The translations under genes were made by a program, and so were the position numbers. This document shows positions 1 through 8,725 of a stretch of DNA of 64,000 nucleotides, piece after piece. A model generated the notes under the pieces. The model ran no database searches and was not told the origin of the DNA. It saw nothing but the letters and a program-made list of their open reading frames with translations. The first letter of the stretch is position 1, and every line of letters starts with the position of its first letter. The stretch is taken from positions 248,001 to 312,000 of the forward strand of contig CAVZQP010000004.1 in NCBI GenBank assembly GCA_963777485.1, read 5' to 3'. This stretch comes from Bog-473 sp963777485 (GTDB lineage: Bacteria > Actinomycetota > Acidimicrobiia > Acidimicrobiales > RAAP-2).

Positions 1-205
1 TCGCGAGCAGCACCACGTAGGCCGGCCATGCCATGCGGGCGAAGGCGCGGGCGAGCGTCTTGGGCGCATCGCCGCCGAGGCCCCGGGCGGGGCCGACGAG
101 TCCGGTCATCACGATCTGGCCACCGACCCAGACGGCGGCGGCGAGTACGTGGAGGGTGAGGCGGATGGTATCGAGCGCGGGTGCGAGCGACGCGGTGGCG
201 AGCAT
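1..205 (-). CDS. Membrane protein, partial at window edge
   Basis: The N-terminal 68 residues of a leftward gene begin at ATG 205 and run off the left edge. The protein starts MLATASLAPALD and continues with a hydrophobic stretch (HVLAAAVWVGGQIVMTGL), then a basic linker and the start of a second hydrophobic segment (AWPAYVVLLA). A His in the first helix and a W-x-G-G pattern recall CopD-like or DUF2269-like small integral membrane proteins, but too little is present to assign a family. It lies 53 bases beyond the crotonase gene on the same strand, so the two could be cotranscribed. Confidence 0.6.
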   Translation of the reverse strand, partial: MLATASLAPALDTIRLTLHVLAAAVWVGGQIVMTGLVGPARGLGGDAPKTLARAFARMAWPAYVVLLA

Positions 206-258
206 GGACTGACTCCGGGATTCCGTTGTTACGTGGCGACTTGTGTTGGTTGCGGCCG

Positions 259-1032
259 CTACTTGCCCTGCCATTTAGGCGGGCGCTTTTCTGCGAAGGC
301 GACCGGACCCTCCATGGCGTCGGCGGAGGAGAAGACGACGCCTACCGCCTCGGCGTTGATCTTCCAGCCGTCGGCCTCCGGCAGCTCGGCGGCCTCCTTC
401 ATGACCTTCTTGGAGTAGCGCACGGCCAGCGGCGCGTTGGCGGCGATGCGCTCGGCCAACGCGATGGCCTCGTCCATGAGTTGTGCCGAGGGCACCACCT
501 TGTTCACGAGGCCGAGTGCGAGGGCCCGCTCGGCGTCGATCGGGTCGCCGGTCATGGCCAGCTCGAGCGCGATCGCCATCGGGAGACGCTTGGGCATCCG
601 GATGAGCCCGCCGGCGCCGGCGATGAGGCCGCGCTTGGCCTCGGGGATGCCGAAGGTGGCGTGGTCGGCGGCGACGACGAGGTCGCACGAGAGCATGATC
701 TCGAAACCGCCGGCCAGGGCCGATCCGTTGACCGCGGCGATGATCGGCTTTGCGAAGTCTCTTTGGGTGAGTCCGCCGAAGCCGCCGCTCGCCCCGATGA
801 TGTCCCCGCCTTCCCCGCTGCTGAAGGCCTTGAGGTCCATGCCGGCGCTGAAGGCCTTGTCCCCGCTGCCGGTGATCACGACGACCCAACACTCGGTGTC
901 CTGGGCCAGCTCGTCCATCACTGAGGACATGGCCCGGCTGACGGCGCCGTTGATTGCATTGCGCGCCTCGGGTCGGTTGATGGTGAGGATCTCCACGTTG
1001 CCGCGGCGTTCCCGCAGGACTTCGTCTGCCAT
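259..1032 (-). CDS. Enoyl-CoA hydratase/isomerase (crotonase family)
   Basis: This 257-residue protein has the usual crotonase length. The oxyanion-hole segments are visible as GDKAFSAGMDLKAF (about residues 57-70) and ALAGGFEIMLSCDLVVAAD (about 105-123). The segment ATFGIPEAKRGLIAGAGG carries a Glu at the position of one catalytic glutamate; the second position is Gly-rich, so hydratase versus isomerase activity is open. It probably acts on an acyl-CoA in beta-oxidation-like catabolism. The start is ATG 1032. A weak match to the TGACG-N3-CGTCA palindrome (8 of 10 bases, 1091-1103) lies about 60 bases upstream. Confidence 0.9.
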   Translation of the reverse strand: MADEVLRERRGNVEILTINRPEARNAINGAVSRAMSSVMDELAQDTECWVVVITGSGDKAFSAGMDLKAFSSGEGGDIIGASGGFGGLTQRDFAKPIIAAVNGSALAGGFEIMLSCDLVVAADHATFGIPEAKRGLIAGAGGLIRMPKRLPMAIALELAMTGDPIDAERALALGLVNKVVPSAQLMDEAIALAERIAANAPLAVRYSKKVMKEAAELPEADGWKINAEAVGVVFSSADAMEGPVAFAEKRPPKWQGK

Positions 1033-1176
1033 CGGTCTCGGTGCTCCCTTCGGGTGCTCGTCTGTGCGCCGCTCGCGGGTTGGGTTCGGGTGACCGAGCG
1101 TCGCCGGGGGGCCGAGGATAGATGCGGGGCTTGGCCGGGTCCCAGTCCGTTGGGTCGGCGGTGCTTAAGTCGATGG

Positions 1177-1989
1177 TCAGTCGCTGGGAACGGAGGATCC
1201 GCCGGCGCTGGGCTGGCCTTCGCCGGCGCCCGGGGTGAGCAGACCCGGCGGATCCACGACCGGCGTGGTCGCCGGCGCCAAGGAGTTCATGAGGGCGGCA
1301 GCCTCGAGCTGGAAGCGCTTGGCATAGAGCAGGGTGAAGGCGAAGAGTGACCCGATGGTGGTCGCCGTGATGAACGGTGACACCGCGACGTAGGTACCGG
1401 TATGAAGTGCCCCGGCCAGGGTCATACGCGCCGACGCCTCGATCACCAGCCCGATGCCCCATACGACCGAGAGGACGCGAAAGACGTGTCGCGCCGTGGG
1501 GATCTCGTGCAGCTCGTTGTACGCGGCGACCTTGGAAGGATCGTTGCCGGCCGAGAGGTACCGGCCGACGTAGAACAACGCGGGACGGTCGTGCGTGTAG
1601 ACGGTGACGACGCAGGCGATGCCGAAGAGCGCGGTGAAGAACGCGTCGCGCACCTTGAGCATGTACGCGTTGCCGCCCAGCAGCGTGGAGCTGACGACGC
1701 CGATCACGAAGCCGAACAGGACGATGGCGCCGACGAAGTCGACGTGACGGTTGCGGACGAACTGGATCAGGATCCAAGCAACGGAGACCGAACCGGCGGC
1801 GATCAGCCCCTCGGCATCTGTGCTGACGTGGGGGCGCACGGCGAAATACACGGCGATCGGCACGGCGGCGCCGAAGATCAGGCTCGGCAGCAGCTCCTTG
1901 ACCGAGGGGACGCCCGGCGTCCAGGAAGGGTCGAGAGGCGGGGTGTCCGAATCCGATCCGCCCACCCCAGGTGCCGCCCCTGGTTCCAT
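1177..1989 (-). CDS. VC0807-like integral membrane protein
   Basis: The 270-residue protein starts at ATG 1989 (MEPGAAPGVGGSDSD). The reading frame stays open further upstream, but that would overlap the divergent gene at 2042. An acidic, Pro-rich N-terminus is followed by about five or six hydrophobic segments, for example LIFGAAVPIAVYFAV, FVGAIVLFGFVIGVV and FFTALFGIACVVTVY. Layout and length resemble the VC0807/DUF3159-like family of predicted membrane proteins, whose function is unknown. It is divergent from the gene at 2042 and sits upstream of the crotonase gene. Family assignment is from memory of the pattern and is moderate. Confidence 0.7.
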   Translation of the reverse strand: MEPGAAPGVGGSDSDTPPLDPSWTPGVPSVKELLPSLIFGAAVPIAVYFAVRPHVSTDAEGLIAAGSVSVAWILIQFVRNRHVDFVGAIVLFGFVIGVVSSTLLGGNAYMLKVRDAFFTALFGIACVVTVYTHDRPALFYVGRYLSAGNDPSKVAAYNELHEIPTARHVFRVLSVVWGIGLVIEASARMTLAGALHTGTYVAVSPFITATTIGSLFAFTLLYAKRFQLEAAALMNSLAPATTPVVDPPGLLTPGAGEGQPSAGGSSVPSD

Positions 1990-2029
1990 GGCCCAAAGGG
2001 TACTGCCCGGAAATCGGGATTTTGCCGCG

Positions 2030-2035
2030 TAGAAT
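2030..2035 (+). promoter_or_regulatory. -10 box TAGAAT of a leaderless promoter
   Basis: TAGAAT ends six bases before the GTG start codon at 2042, the spacing expected if transcription begins at the start codon itself. No Shine-Dalgarno sequence is visible. This supports GTG 2042 over the ATG at 2051. Confidence 0.5.
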
Positions 2036-2041
2036 CTGAGC

Positions 2042-2644
2042 GTGAGCTTCATGGAGCACGTGCTCGAGTTCCTGGTCGTCGCAGGTCTGGTGGTGGGGGG
2101 GACGCTGGCCGTCGCCTTCGTACTGGCCCGCCGCTACGTACGCCGGCGGTGGCATTTCGTGCGCCGGCACCCGCTGACGCGTGGCGCGATGGCTGCGGGT
2201 GCCTTCGTTCTCGCCGGCCGCGAGCGCTCATGGGCGCGGGCCACGCCGGAGCAGCTGAGCAGCGGCAGCGCCGCACGGGTGCGGCGACGGATGTGGGTGG
2301 CCGTCGAGGACGCGGAGAACGCCGTCGCGCATGCGTCGTCGCACGACGCGCCTGTGGCCGACCTGCCGGCGGTGTGCCGCTCGTTGCACGGCCTGGCGAC
2401 CGAGCTCGACGGGCTGTTGCGCCACGAGCGTCGTCTGCCTTCGGGGACGCACCGCTCCGATGCTCTGCGCGGTCAGGTGGCAGAGCTGATCGGCGCCGCC
2501 CGTGACGTCCAGGCCGCTGCGCTGCGGGCCGGGAGCGAGGCGGCCGAGCCCCAGGTGCGCGCACTCGTCAGGCGCGCCGCCGAGGAGATCGACATTGCCG
2601 CCGCGGGCCTGGCTCGGCTGCGGTCGGTGGCGCAACCCCGCTGA
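2042..2644 (+). CDS. Hypothetical protein with one N-terminal membrane helix
   Basis: This 200-residue protein has an N-terminal hydrophobic helix (FLVVAGLVVGGTLAVAFVLA, about residues 9-28) followed by a strongly basic stretch rich in Arg. The rest is a helical, Ala/Arg-rich cytoplasmic region with likely coiled-coil character. I do not recognise a family. GTG 2042 is preferred because a -10 box lies directly upstream. It precedes the GH1 gene by 45 bases, so cotranscription is possible. Confidence 0.6.
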   Translation: MSFMEHVLEFLVVAGLVVGGTLAVAFVLARRYVRRRWHFVRRHPLTRGAMAAGAFVLAGRERSWARATPEQLSSGSAARVRRRMWVAVEDAENAVAHASSHDAPVADLPAVCRSLHGLATELDGLLRHERRLPSGTHRSDALRGQVAELIGAARDVQAAALRAGSEAAEPQVRALVRRAAEEIDIAAAGLARLRSVAQPR

Positions 2645-2689
2645 CCCGAGGGCAACGCACGGGCCGGCCGGCCTGACAAGCTGAACCCG

Positions 2690-4303
2690 ATGGGTCCCGC
2701 CACGCCTGCCACGCCCCCCCGCAAGGCCCCGGCCCGCAAACGTGCGCCCGCACGGGCCAAGGCTCCGCCGAAGCGGGCGGCGAAACCGGCTGGGGGGAGC
2801 GACCGGAACGACCTGCTCGGCGAGGGGTTCCTGGTCGGCGTCGCGACCTCGGGTTTCCAGATCGAGGGCGGCTTCAACGGGACGGACGAGCCGCACAACA
2901 ACTGGGCCGGCTGGGAGGCGACGGGGCGCATCGAGCGGTCGGGCATCGCCTGCGATTTCTGGCGCCACCCAGAGGAGGCCCTCGACCGCGCGGCCGCCAT
3001 CGGCTGCAACGCGTTTCGTCTCTCGGTCGAGTGGGCGCGCCTGGAGCCCCGGCCCGAGGTCTACGACGACGCCGCGCTCGAGCGCTACGCCGAGATCCTC
3101 TCCATGTGTGTGACCCGCGGCCTGACGCCCATGGTCACGTTGCACCACTTCACCAACCCGGTGTGGCAGGGCGAGGAGTTCTGGCTGCGCCCAGGCTCTC
3201 CCGACGTCTTCGCCCGTCACGTACGCCGGATCCTCCCCGCCCTGGTGCCGTACTGCCGCCGCTGGGTCACGATCAACGAGCCCAACATCGTGATGCTGAT
3301 GGGTTGGGTGGAGGGCGCAGCGCCTCCGGGTCGTCGCATGGCTGTATCGGACGCGTACTGCGTGCTCGACAACCTGCTCTGCGCCCACGTGCTGGCGGCA
3401 GACGCCATCGCCGAGGTGCAACCCGACGCCGAGGTGACGATGAACACCAGCTCGTCGTCGATCTACGAGCACGACCGGATGCTCGTCGACCTGCTGCAGC
3501 TGCACGAGACCGACATCGATCCCTCCGACGTCGACACCTACGTCGACGAGCGCCGTGCCGTGCACGATGCCGCCTACCCGCCGCGGCACGCCGGAGAGGC
3601 CTGGCTACGCCGGTTCTTCGCGGCGGTCTCGCCCTACGGGACGGACCGGGCTCCGGGCAGCACCAGCGCCTGGGCCGCGCTGCGCGGCCGAACGCGACGC
3701 CAGGTGCCGCGCCGGGTCGTCGACGTCGTCGGTGCGTCGCCCCGCTCCCGTGCGGTCGACGCGGCCGGCTTCGACTGGTACGACCCCATCGCGAGCCACG
3801 CCATGCGCATGCCGGGACGGCGCGTGCCGGACGGTGGCGGCGGTCGGGGTCGCGACTGGTCCTTCGGGCGTGCCCTCTGGGACACGGTGTCGGACCCGGC
3901 CGCGCTCGGGTCGTGGTGCGCAACCGAAGCGGCATTGCGCCCGGGCCTGCCGTTGTGGGTGGTCGAGAACGGGATGGCAACGCGCGTGCGCGACGGCCGG
4001 GCCCAGCCACGCGCGGACGGGATGGACCGGCCGCGCTACGTGCGCGAGCACCTCGGCGCGGTGGCGGACGCGGTCGCAGCGGGAGTGCCGCTGCGCGCAT
4101 ATCTGCACTGGTCGCTCGTCGACAATTACGAGTGGGGCAGCTACGAGCCACGCTTCGGCCTGTTCGGGCTCGACCGCAGCGACCCGGCAGCCGTGCACTG
4201 GCAGGACACTGACTCTGCGGGCTCGGACGCGGCCGGCGAGTTCAGCCGGGTCCTGGCCTGGCTGCGGGCCGGGGACCGCTCGGCGTTGGACGCCGCGCGC
4301 TGA
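2690..4303 (+). CDS. Glycoside hydrolase family 1 (beta-glucosidase-like)
   Basis: GH1 enzymes are retaining glycosidases with two catalytic glutamates. Both are visible: the acid/base Glu at about residue 197 in VTINEPN and the nucleophile Glu at about 426 in VVENGMA. The N-terminal barrel motif GVATSGFQIEGG and the C-terminal LHWSLVDNYEWGSYEPRFGL are also typical. The protein is 537 residues, longer than the usual 440-480. The excess comes from an approximately 40-residue Lys/Arg/Ala/Pro tail at the N-terminus that resembles a histone H1-type tail and is not a signal peptide, plus a loop insertion before FDWYDPI. Substrate is not predictable. Start is ATG 2690. It is convergent with the DedA gene. 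Confidence 0.9.
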   Translation: MGPATPATPPRKAPARKRAPARAKAPPKRAAKPAGGSDRNDLLGEGFLVGVATSGFQIEGGFNGTDEPHNNWAGWEATGRIERSGIACDFWRHPEEALDRAAAIGCNAFRLSVEWARLEPRPEVYDDAALERYAEILSMCVTRGLTPMVTLHHFTNPVWQGEEFWLRPGSPDVFARHVRRILPALVPYCRRWVTINEPNIVMLMGWVEGAAPPGRRMAVSDAYCVLDNLLCAHVLAADAIAEVQPDAEVTMNTSSSSIYEHDRMLVDLLQLHETDIDPSDVDTYVDERRAVHDAAYPPRHAGEAWLRRFFAAVSPYGTDRAPGSTSAWAALRGRTRRQVPRRVVDVVGASPRSRAVDAAGFDWYDPIASHAMRMPGRRVPDGGGGRGRDWSFGRALWDTVSDPAALGSWCATEAALRPGLPLWVVENGMATRVRDGRAQPRADGMDRPRYVREHLGAVADAVAAGVPLRAYLHWSLVDNYEWGSYEPRFGLFGLDRSDPAAVHWQDTDSAGSDAAGEFSRVLAWLRAGDRSALDAAR

Positions 4304-4308
4304 GAGGG

Positions 4309-4968
4309 TCAGTCGCCCGGACCGCTCAGCTCGCTGATGTCCTGCGCGGCCGTTTCGGATTCGCCCACGAAGCGCTTTTCCCTCCGGCGGTGACGGATGA
4401 CGAGCACGACGACGACCAGGACGACGACCCCGAGGAGCACGTCTGATGCGATTCCCGCGGCCCGCTCGATGGCCTGGCCGACGAAGAACCCCAAAAGGAG
4501 GAACAGGACGCCCCAGCACAGCCCGCCGGCCGCGTTGGCCGGAAGGAAGACCCGATAACGCATCTTGGACATTCCCGCGAGTCCGGGGATGACCGCCCGA
4601 AAGAACGCAGTAAAGCGGCCGATGAACACGAAGAGTGCCCCGCGTTTCTTCAACTGCACGAGCGCGGACTCGATCCCTCTTTGACGTTTGCGCAGGAGTG
4701 GGAGCCGCAAGATCTTGACGCCCCACTTGTCGCCGACCCAATAACCGATGGAGTCGCCGACGATGGCGCACGCGACCACGACGATCGCCATGTCGGTCAA
4801 GCTGACGTTCCCCTTCGACGCCACGACGCCGCCGAGGATGACGGCTGTCTCACCCGGGAAGACGAAGCCGAGCATGACGGACGCCTCGGCCGCGACGAGC
4901 ACTCCCACGAGGAGGTACGCCTCCCATCCGTGCAGGGAGAGGAGCGGCTGGAGGATCTTGTCGATCAC
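4309..4968 (-). CDS. DedA-family membrane protein
   Basis: This 219-residue integral membrane protein has the DedA/SNARE-associated (PF09335) core. The conserved segment GRFTAFFRAVIPGLAGMSKM, with Arg residues in the re-entrant loop, corresponds to the family motif, and FPGETAVILGG lies near the N-terminus. DedA proteins are linked to membrane homeostasis and lipid flipping. About four or five hydrophobic segments are present, with a basic and acidic C-terminal tail. The start is GTG 4968. Confidence 0.88.
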   Translation of the reverse strand: MIDKILQPLLSLHGWEAYLLVGVLVAAEASVMLGFVFPGETAVILGGVVASKGNVSLTDMAIVVVACAIVGDSIGYWVGDKWGVKILRLPLLRKRQRGIESALVQLKKRGALFVFIGRFTAFFRAVIPGLAGMSKMRYRVFLPANAAGGLCWGVLFLLLGFFVGQAIERAAGIASDVLLGVVVLVVVVLVIRHRRREKRFVGESETAAQDISELSGPGD

Positions 4969-5032
4969 CGCTCGTGGACTCCGCCGCCACGTCGTCCGGC
5001 GGAACGGCGCGGTCGCCCGCCGAAGGCGACCG

Positions 5033-6148
5033 TCAGTTGACGGCGCGCAGCGTGGTCTCGCGCGGGGTGAGCTGGCGCCAGCGGCCCTCGATCTGGTCGA
5101 CGTAGTCGCGACCCCGCACGAGGTGGGTCAGGATGTCGGCTTGGCCCTGCGGGCGGGCGAGCATCCAGCTGTGACCGCCCGGTACCCAGATCACGGGCGA
5201 GCGGGCGACGGCGGCGAACTCGAGCGCCGTGTGCCCCGGGGTGATGCGGTCGAAACAACCCCACTCGTTGAGGATAGGTATCTGCTGGGCCGCCAGGTGG
5301 CGCACCTCGCTCCGCTGGTCGACGCCCATGAGCATGCTGCCCACGGGCAGCGTCTGGGAGACGGTGCGGATGTTCTGGCGCATGTCGGGCAGGACGGCGC
5401 GCACGGTGGAGTACAGCCGCCCGATGGCGAGGTCGGGCAGGTCGAAGATGAGTGCCGCCACCATGTCGACCATCGGAGCCACGTCGGGCAGGATCGGTGA
5501 GAGGAGCGCCGGAAGGATCCCGGTGCGCTCCTTCCACGCCGGTGTGCTGACGCCGTCGCGGTAGATGATGCCGAGCGTGCGCCGTGGGTGGTCATGCGCG
5601 AACTGCACGGCGACAGCGCCGCCCATGGAGTGGCCGAGCAGTACGACCGGGCCGGCCTCGACCTTGTGCACGATCGCCATCACCTGGTTGGCGAGGCTCT
5701 CCATGGAGACGTCCTGCCATTCGAGCGGGTCGCTGCCGCCGAACCCGGGAAGGCTCGGGTTGATGACGCGCCAACCGAGTTGTTCGGCGAGGCGCGCACT
5801 CTCGCGCCAGTACATGCCGCCGCCGGCGAAGTAGCCGTGGATGTTGACGGCCCAAACGGGCGGGGTGCCGGGTCCGTCGGGGCCGTAGGCGTCGACGTTG
5901 TCCGAGACGGCGAAGCGGAGGCGGCGACCCTCGACCATCATCGAGCTCGGGACCATGCGAATGGTCGGTGTCTTGCGGATCTTGCGGACGTACTGGTCCC
6001 TGACGACGCCGAGGCCGTGCGCCGCGTGGCCCGCGTCGACAAGCTCGACCGGGGAGGGCCCGTCGGACGGCGCCACGATGGCGCCCGAGATCTGCAGCGA
6101 ATCGTCCGAAGGCTGCTGCTTGTTCCGGCTGAAAAACGGGACCGCCAT
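5033..6148 (-). CDS. Alpha/beta-hydrolase fold protein
   Basis: Start is ATG 6148 (MAVPFFSRNKQQPS), preceded by AGGTCGGAG as a plausible ribosome site; upstream in-frame sequence is low-complexity and unlikely to be coding. The 371-residue protein has an N-terminal extension of about 90 residues before the hydrolase core. The oxyanion region NIHGYFAGGGMYW, the nucleophile elbow LLGHSMGGAVAVQF and the late His in VPGGHSWML are all visible. Reaction and substrate are unknown. It is divergent from the amidohydrolase gene at 6314, with a strong inverted repeat between them. Confidence 0.85.
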   Translation of the reverse strand: MAVPFFSRNKQQPSDDSLQISGAIVAPSDGPSPVELVDAGHAAHGLGVVRDQYVRKIRKTPTIRMVPSSMMVEGRRLRFAVSDNVDAYGPDGPGTPPVWAVNIHGYFAGGGMYWRESARLAEQLGWRVINPSLPGFGGSDPLEWQDVSMESLANQVMAIVHKVEAGPVVLLGHSMGGAVAVQFAHDHPRRTLGIIYRDGVSTPAWKERTGILPALLSPILPDVAPMVDMVAALIFDLPDLAIGRLYSTVRAVLPDMRQNIRTVSQTLPVGSMLMGVDQRSEVRHLAAQQIPILNEWGCFDRITPGHTALEFAAVARSPVIWVPGGHSWMLARPQGQADILTHLVRGRDYVDQIEGRWRQLTPRETTLRAVN

Positions 6149-6208
6149 GTTCTCCGACCTCCGCTCTTGCGCTCGGCTCTCGCTCCGGCGCAATTCTTCC
6201 CCTCGTAC

Positions 6209-6233
6209 GGCGGGGGAACGACCGTCCCCCGCC
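6209..6233. promoter_or_regulatory. Perfect 9-bp inverted repeat between divergent genes
   Basis: GGCGGGGGA and TCCCCCGCC are separated by seven bases (ACGACCG), all within the 165-base divergent intergenic region of the hydrolase (start 6148) and the amidohydrolase (start 6314). Its position suits an operator controlling both genes. A hairpin in the leader RNA is the alternative. Confidence 0.5.
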
Positions 6234-6313
6234 GATCCCACGGTATCCGAACGTCAGCGCTGGTCGGCATCGTCGCGCGTGCATATCGACACCCGGGCTG
6301 CGACGATGGATGC

Positions 6314-7981
6314 ATGAGCGCCGACATCGTCATTCGAGGGGGCACGGTGATCGACGGGACCGGTGGGCCAGGCCGGGCCGCCGACGTCGCCGTCACAGGG
6401 GGCCGGATCAGCGGCATAGGTCCCGGTCTGTCCGGAGCACGGGAGTTGGATGCGTCAGGCCAGGTCGTCAGCCCGGGCTTCGTCGACATCCACACCCACT
6501 ACGACGCGCAGGTGTTCTGGGACCCCGATCTCACCCCGTCTTCGTTCCACGGCGTGACGACGGTGATCGCCGGGAATTGCGGTTTCTCGATCGCGCCGAT
6601 CCGTTCGGACGGCGTGGCGTTGTTGGCGAGGACGCTGCAACACGTCGAGGACATGTCCTTCGACACGTTGTCGGTGGGGGTGCCGTGGGGTTCGTTCGAG
6701 ACGTTCCCTCAGTATCTGGACGCGGTCGAGGGGCAGGGGGTGTCGCTGAACTACGGCTGCTATGTCGGGCACACCGCCGTCCGCCTGTACGTCATGGGCG
6801 AGGATGCGTACGAGCGTCCCGCGTCCGATGACGAGATCGCGACGATGCAGGCCGTGATCGCCGACGCGATGGCGGGGGGCGCGGCGGGTTTTGCGTCGTC
6901 GGCGTCGCCGACCCACAACGGCGACTCTGGGCGTCCGGTGCCGTCGCGAGTGGCCGACCTGGCCGAACTGCGTGCCCTGTTGGAGCCGGTGAAGCAGTCG
7001 GGGCGAGGCGTGGTGGCGCTGCTGCCGGGCGGGGTGTTCTCCAACCAGGAGGTCTTCAAGCTGCAGCGTGAGGTCGGACGGCCGTTCACCTGGACGGCGC
7101 TACTGACAGTGAAGGGCTACCCGTATCACGAAAAAGTCATCTCGGAGCACGACGAGGCCTGGGCCTCGGGCGTGGAGGTGTGGCCGCAGGTCTCCTGCCG
7201 CCCGCTGGTGTTCCAGATGAACCTGTCGGAGCCTTTTACTTTGAACATGCGCCCGACGTTCGCGGCGTTGATGGACAAGCCGAAGTCCGAGCGGGTGGCG
7301 GCGTACCGCGACCCCGCCTGGCGCGCGACGGCCTGGGACGACGTGAGCGGGGCCCGGGGCATGTTGCCGATGAACTGGGCCGCGATTTCTGTGGCCGAGT
7401 CGCGGACGCACGGGGACTTGGTGGGCCGCCCGGTCACGGTGCTGGCCGAGGAGCGCGGGTGCACGCCGTTGGACGTGATGCTCGACGTCTCGCTGGACGA
7501 CGATCTGGAGGCGCGGTTCTGGTCGGTCCTGGCCAACGACGACCCGGACGCGATCGCATGGCTGCTGCCGCGTGACGGGGTGTTGCTGGGGCTGGCGGAC
7601 TCCGGGGCCCACGTCTCGCAACTCTGTGATGCGTGCTTCTCGACGGACCTTCTGGGGAACTGGGTGCGCGACCGTGAAGTGATGCCGCTGGAGCGGGCCA
7701 TCCACAAGCTGACGGGGGAGCCGGCCGGCGTCTACGGGTTGAGCGACCGAGGCACCGTGGAGGAGGGCAAAGCGGCCGATCTCTGTGTGTTCGACCCGTC
7801 GACGGTGGGGCCGGGGCCGCTGCGTCGGATCCGCGACTTCCCGGCCGACGGCGAGCGCCTGATCGCGGACGCGCCCGTCGGAATGACACACACCCTGGTC
7901 AACGGGGTGCCCATCCGGGTGGACGGGGCGCCGTCCGAAGAGGGGCTGGCGAGCCGGCCGGGGGCCGTGCTCCGGGGATAG
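6314..7981 (+). CDS. N-acyl-D-amino-acid deacylase-type amidohydrolase
   Basis: The 555-residue protein belongs to the D-aminoacylase branch of the amidohydrolase superfamily. It has the N-terminal beta-sandwich signature (IVIRGGTVIDGTGGPG), the metal motif GFVDIHTHYDAQ (HxH), VTTVIAGNCGFSIAPI, and the C-terminal GTVEEGKAADLCVFDP. The family hydrolyses N-acylated D-amino acids or related amides with active-site zinc, but many members have unknown substrates. Start ATG 6314 (MSADIVIRGG) is set by family alignment. It is convergent with the broken TetR gene. Confidence 0.88.
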   Translation: MSADIVIRGGTVIDGTGGPGRAADVAVTGGRISGIGPGLSGARELDASGQVVSPGFVDIHTHYDAQVFWDPDLTPSSFHGVTTVIAGNCGFSIAPIRSDGVALLARTLQHVEDMSFDTLSVGVPWGSFETFPQYLDAVEGQGVSLNYGCYVGHTAVRLYVMGEDAYERPASDDEIATMQAVIADAMAGGAAGFASSASPTHNGDSGRPVPSRVADLAELRALLEPVKQSGRGVVALLPGGVFSNQEVFKLQREVGRPFTWTALLTVKGYPYHEKVISEHDEAWASGVEVWPQVSCRPLVFQMNLSEPFTLNMRPTFAALMDKPKSERVAAYRDPAWRATAWDDVSGARGMLPMNWAAISVAESRTHGDLVGRPVTVLAEERGCTPLDVMLDVSLDDDLEARFWSVLANDDPDAIAWLLPRDGVLLGLADSGAHVSQLCDACFSTDLLGNWVRDREVMPLERAIHKLTGEPAGVYGLSDRGTVEEGKAADLCVFDPSTVGPGPLRRIRDFPADGERLIADAPVGMTHTLVNGVPIRVDGAPSEEGLASRPGAVLRG

Positions 7982-8029
7982 GGCCGTTGTTGCCGGCTCG
8001 TGGCCGGCCGGGCGATGGCCGGCTCAGGC

Positions 8030-8663
8030 TCAGGCGGAGGCAGAGGCGGAGGCGGAGTTGCGGCGCTCGACGAGCTCGTCGGGCAGCAGGAGCCGGACCG
8101 AGACCGCCAGCTCGTCGTAGACCCGGGCCATCGTGGACCACCCGTTGATCCACCCGACGAGGGCCGAGTACCAGACGTGCCCGATCATGCGGGCACGGTC
8201 GGACATGTTGGGGACGTCGACGCCGGTATCCCCCATGGCGCGGGCGATGATCCCCTCCATCAGCAGTGTGATCTGTTGCTGACAGCCGACGGCGGCGGGG
8301 TCGGGCGACGACAGCGAGGTGAACACGGCGGCGACGAGCTTCGGCTGGCGGCCCATGGCGCGCAGCGCGCGGTCGAGCACATCGAGTACGCGGTCGGCCG
8401 GATGGTCGCCGCGGGGCGGGTGTTGCCCGATGCCGCGTGTCGAGCATTTCGACCCAGTGCACGAGCGTCGCGGCAAGAAGGTGATCCTTGCTCGTGAAGT
8501 AGCGGTAGACGGTGCCCATGGCGACGTCGGCGCGGGCAGCCACGTCCCGCATCTGCACCGCCTCGTAGCCCCCCTCGAGCCCGAGTGCCATGGCGGCGTC
8601 GATGACGCGCTGGCGCCGGGCTTGTTGGGCGCGTGTGAGCGGGCGGTCGACCGTCTGCTCCAT
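8030..8663 (-). pseudogene. KstR-like TetR regulator, frameshifted
   Basis: From ATG 8663 the N-terminal DNA-binding half reads GGYEAVQMRDVAARADVAMG and YRYFTSKDHLLAATL, strikingly like mycobacterial KstR, the TetR repressor of cholesterol catabolism. The frame breaks near 8410-8450, just after the segment VHWVEMLDTR. The C-terminal ligand-binding half (RVLDVLDRALRAMGRQPKLV through VRLLLPDELVERR) continues in a frame displaced by one base and ends at 8030. The intact product would be about 205-210 residues, normal for the family. Either a true inactivating indel or a sequencing or assembly error explains this. The extreme C-terminus is low-complexity (Ser-Ala repeats from a GC-rich hexamer). 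KstR similarity is from memory. Confidence 0.75.
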
Positions 8664-8711
8664 TCCGACAGCGTATCCGCCGCCTCATCTGGGCCTCTAG
8701 AAGGCGCCCAC

Positions 8712-8717
8712 TACGCT
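8712..8717 (+). promoter_or_regulatory. -10 box TACGCT of a leaderless promoter
   Basis: TACGCT lies eight bases before ATG 8726 with no ribosome-binding site between, consistent with a leaderless transcript of the TetR gene. Confidence 0.35.
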
Positions 8718-8725
8718 GGCCTGTC

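Noticed and set aside
1091..1103. TGACC-GAG-CGTCG as another copy of the shared palindrome
   Set aside because: Only 8 of 10 core bases match and the arms are not symmetric; it is mentioned but not counted.
275..2170. A 631-codon leftward open frame spanning the crotonase and membrane-protein genes
   Set aside because: Its translation is Arg/Pro-rich with no domain, while the other frame on the same strand encodes clear proteins.
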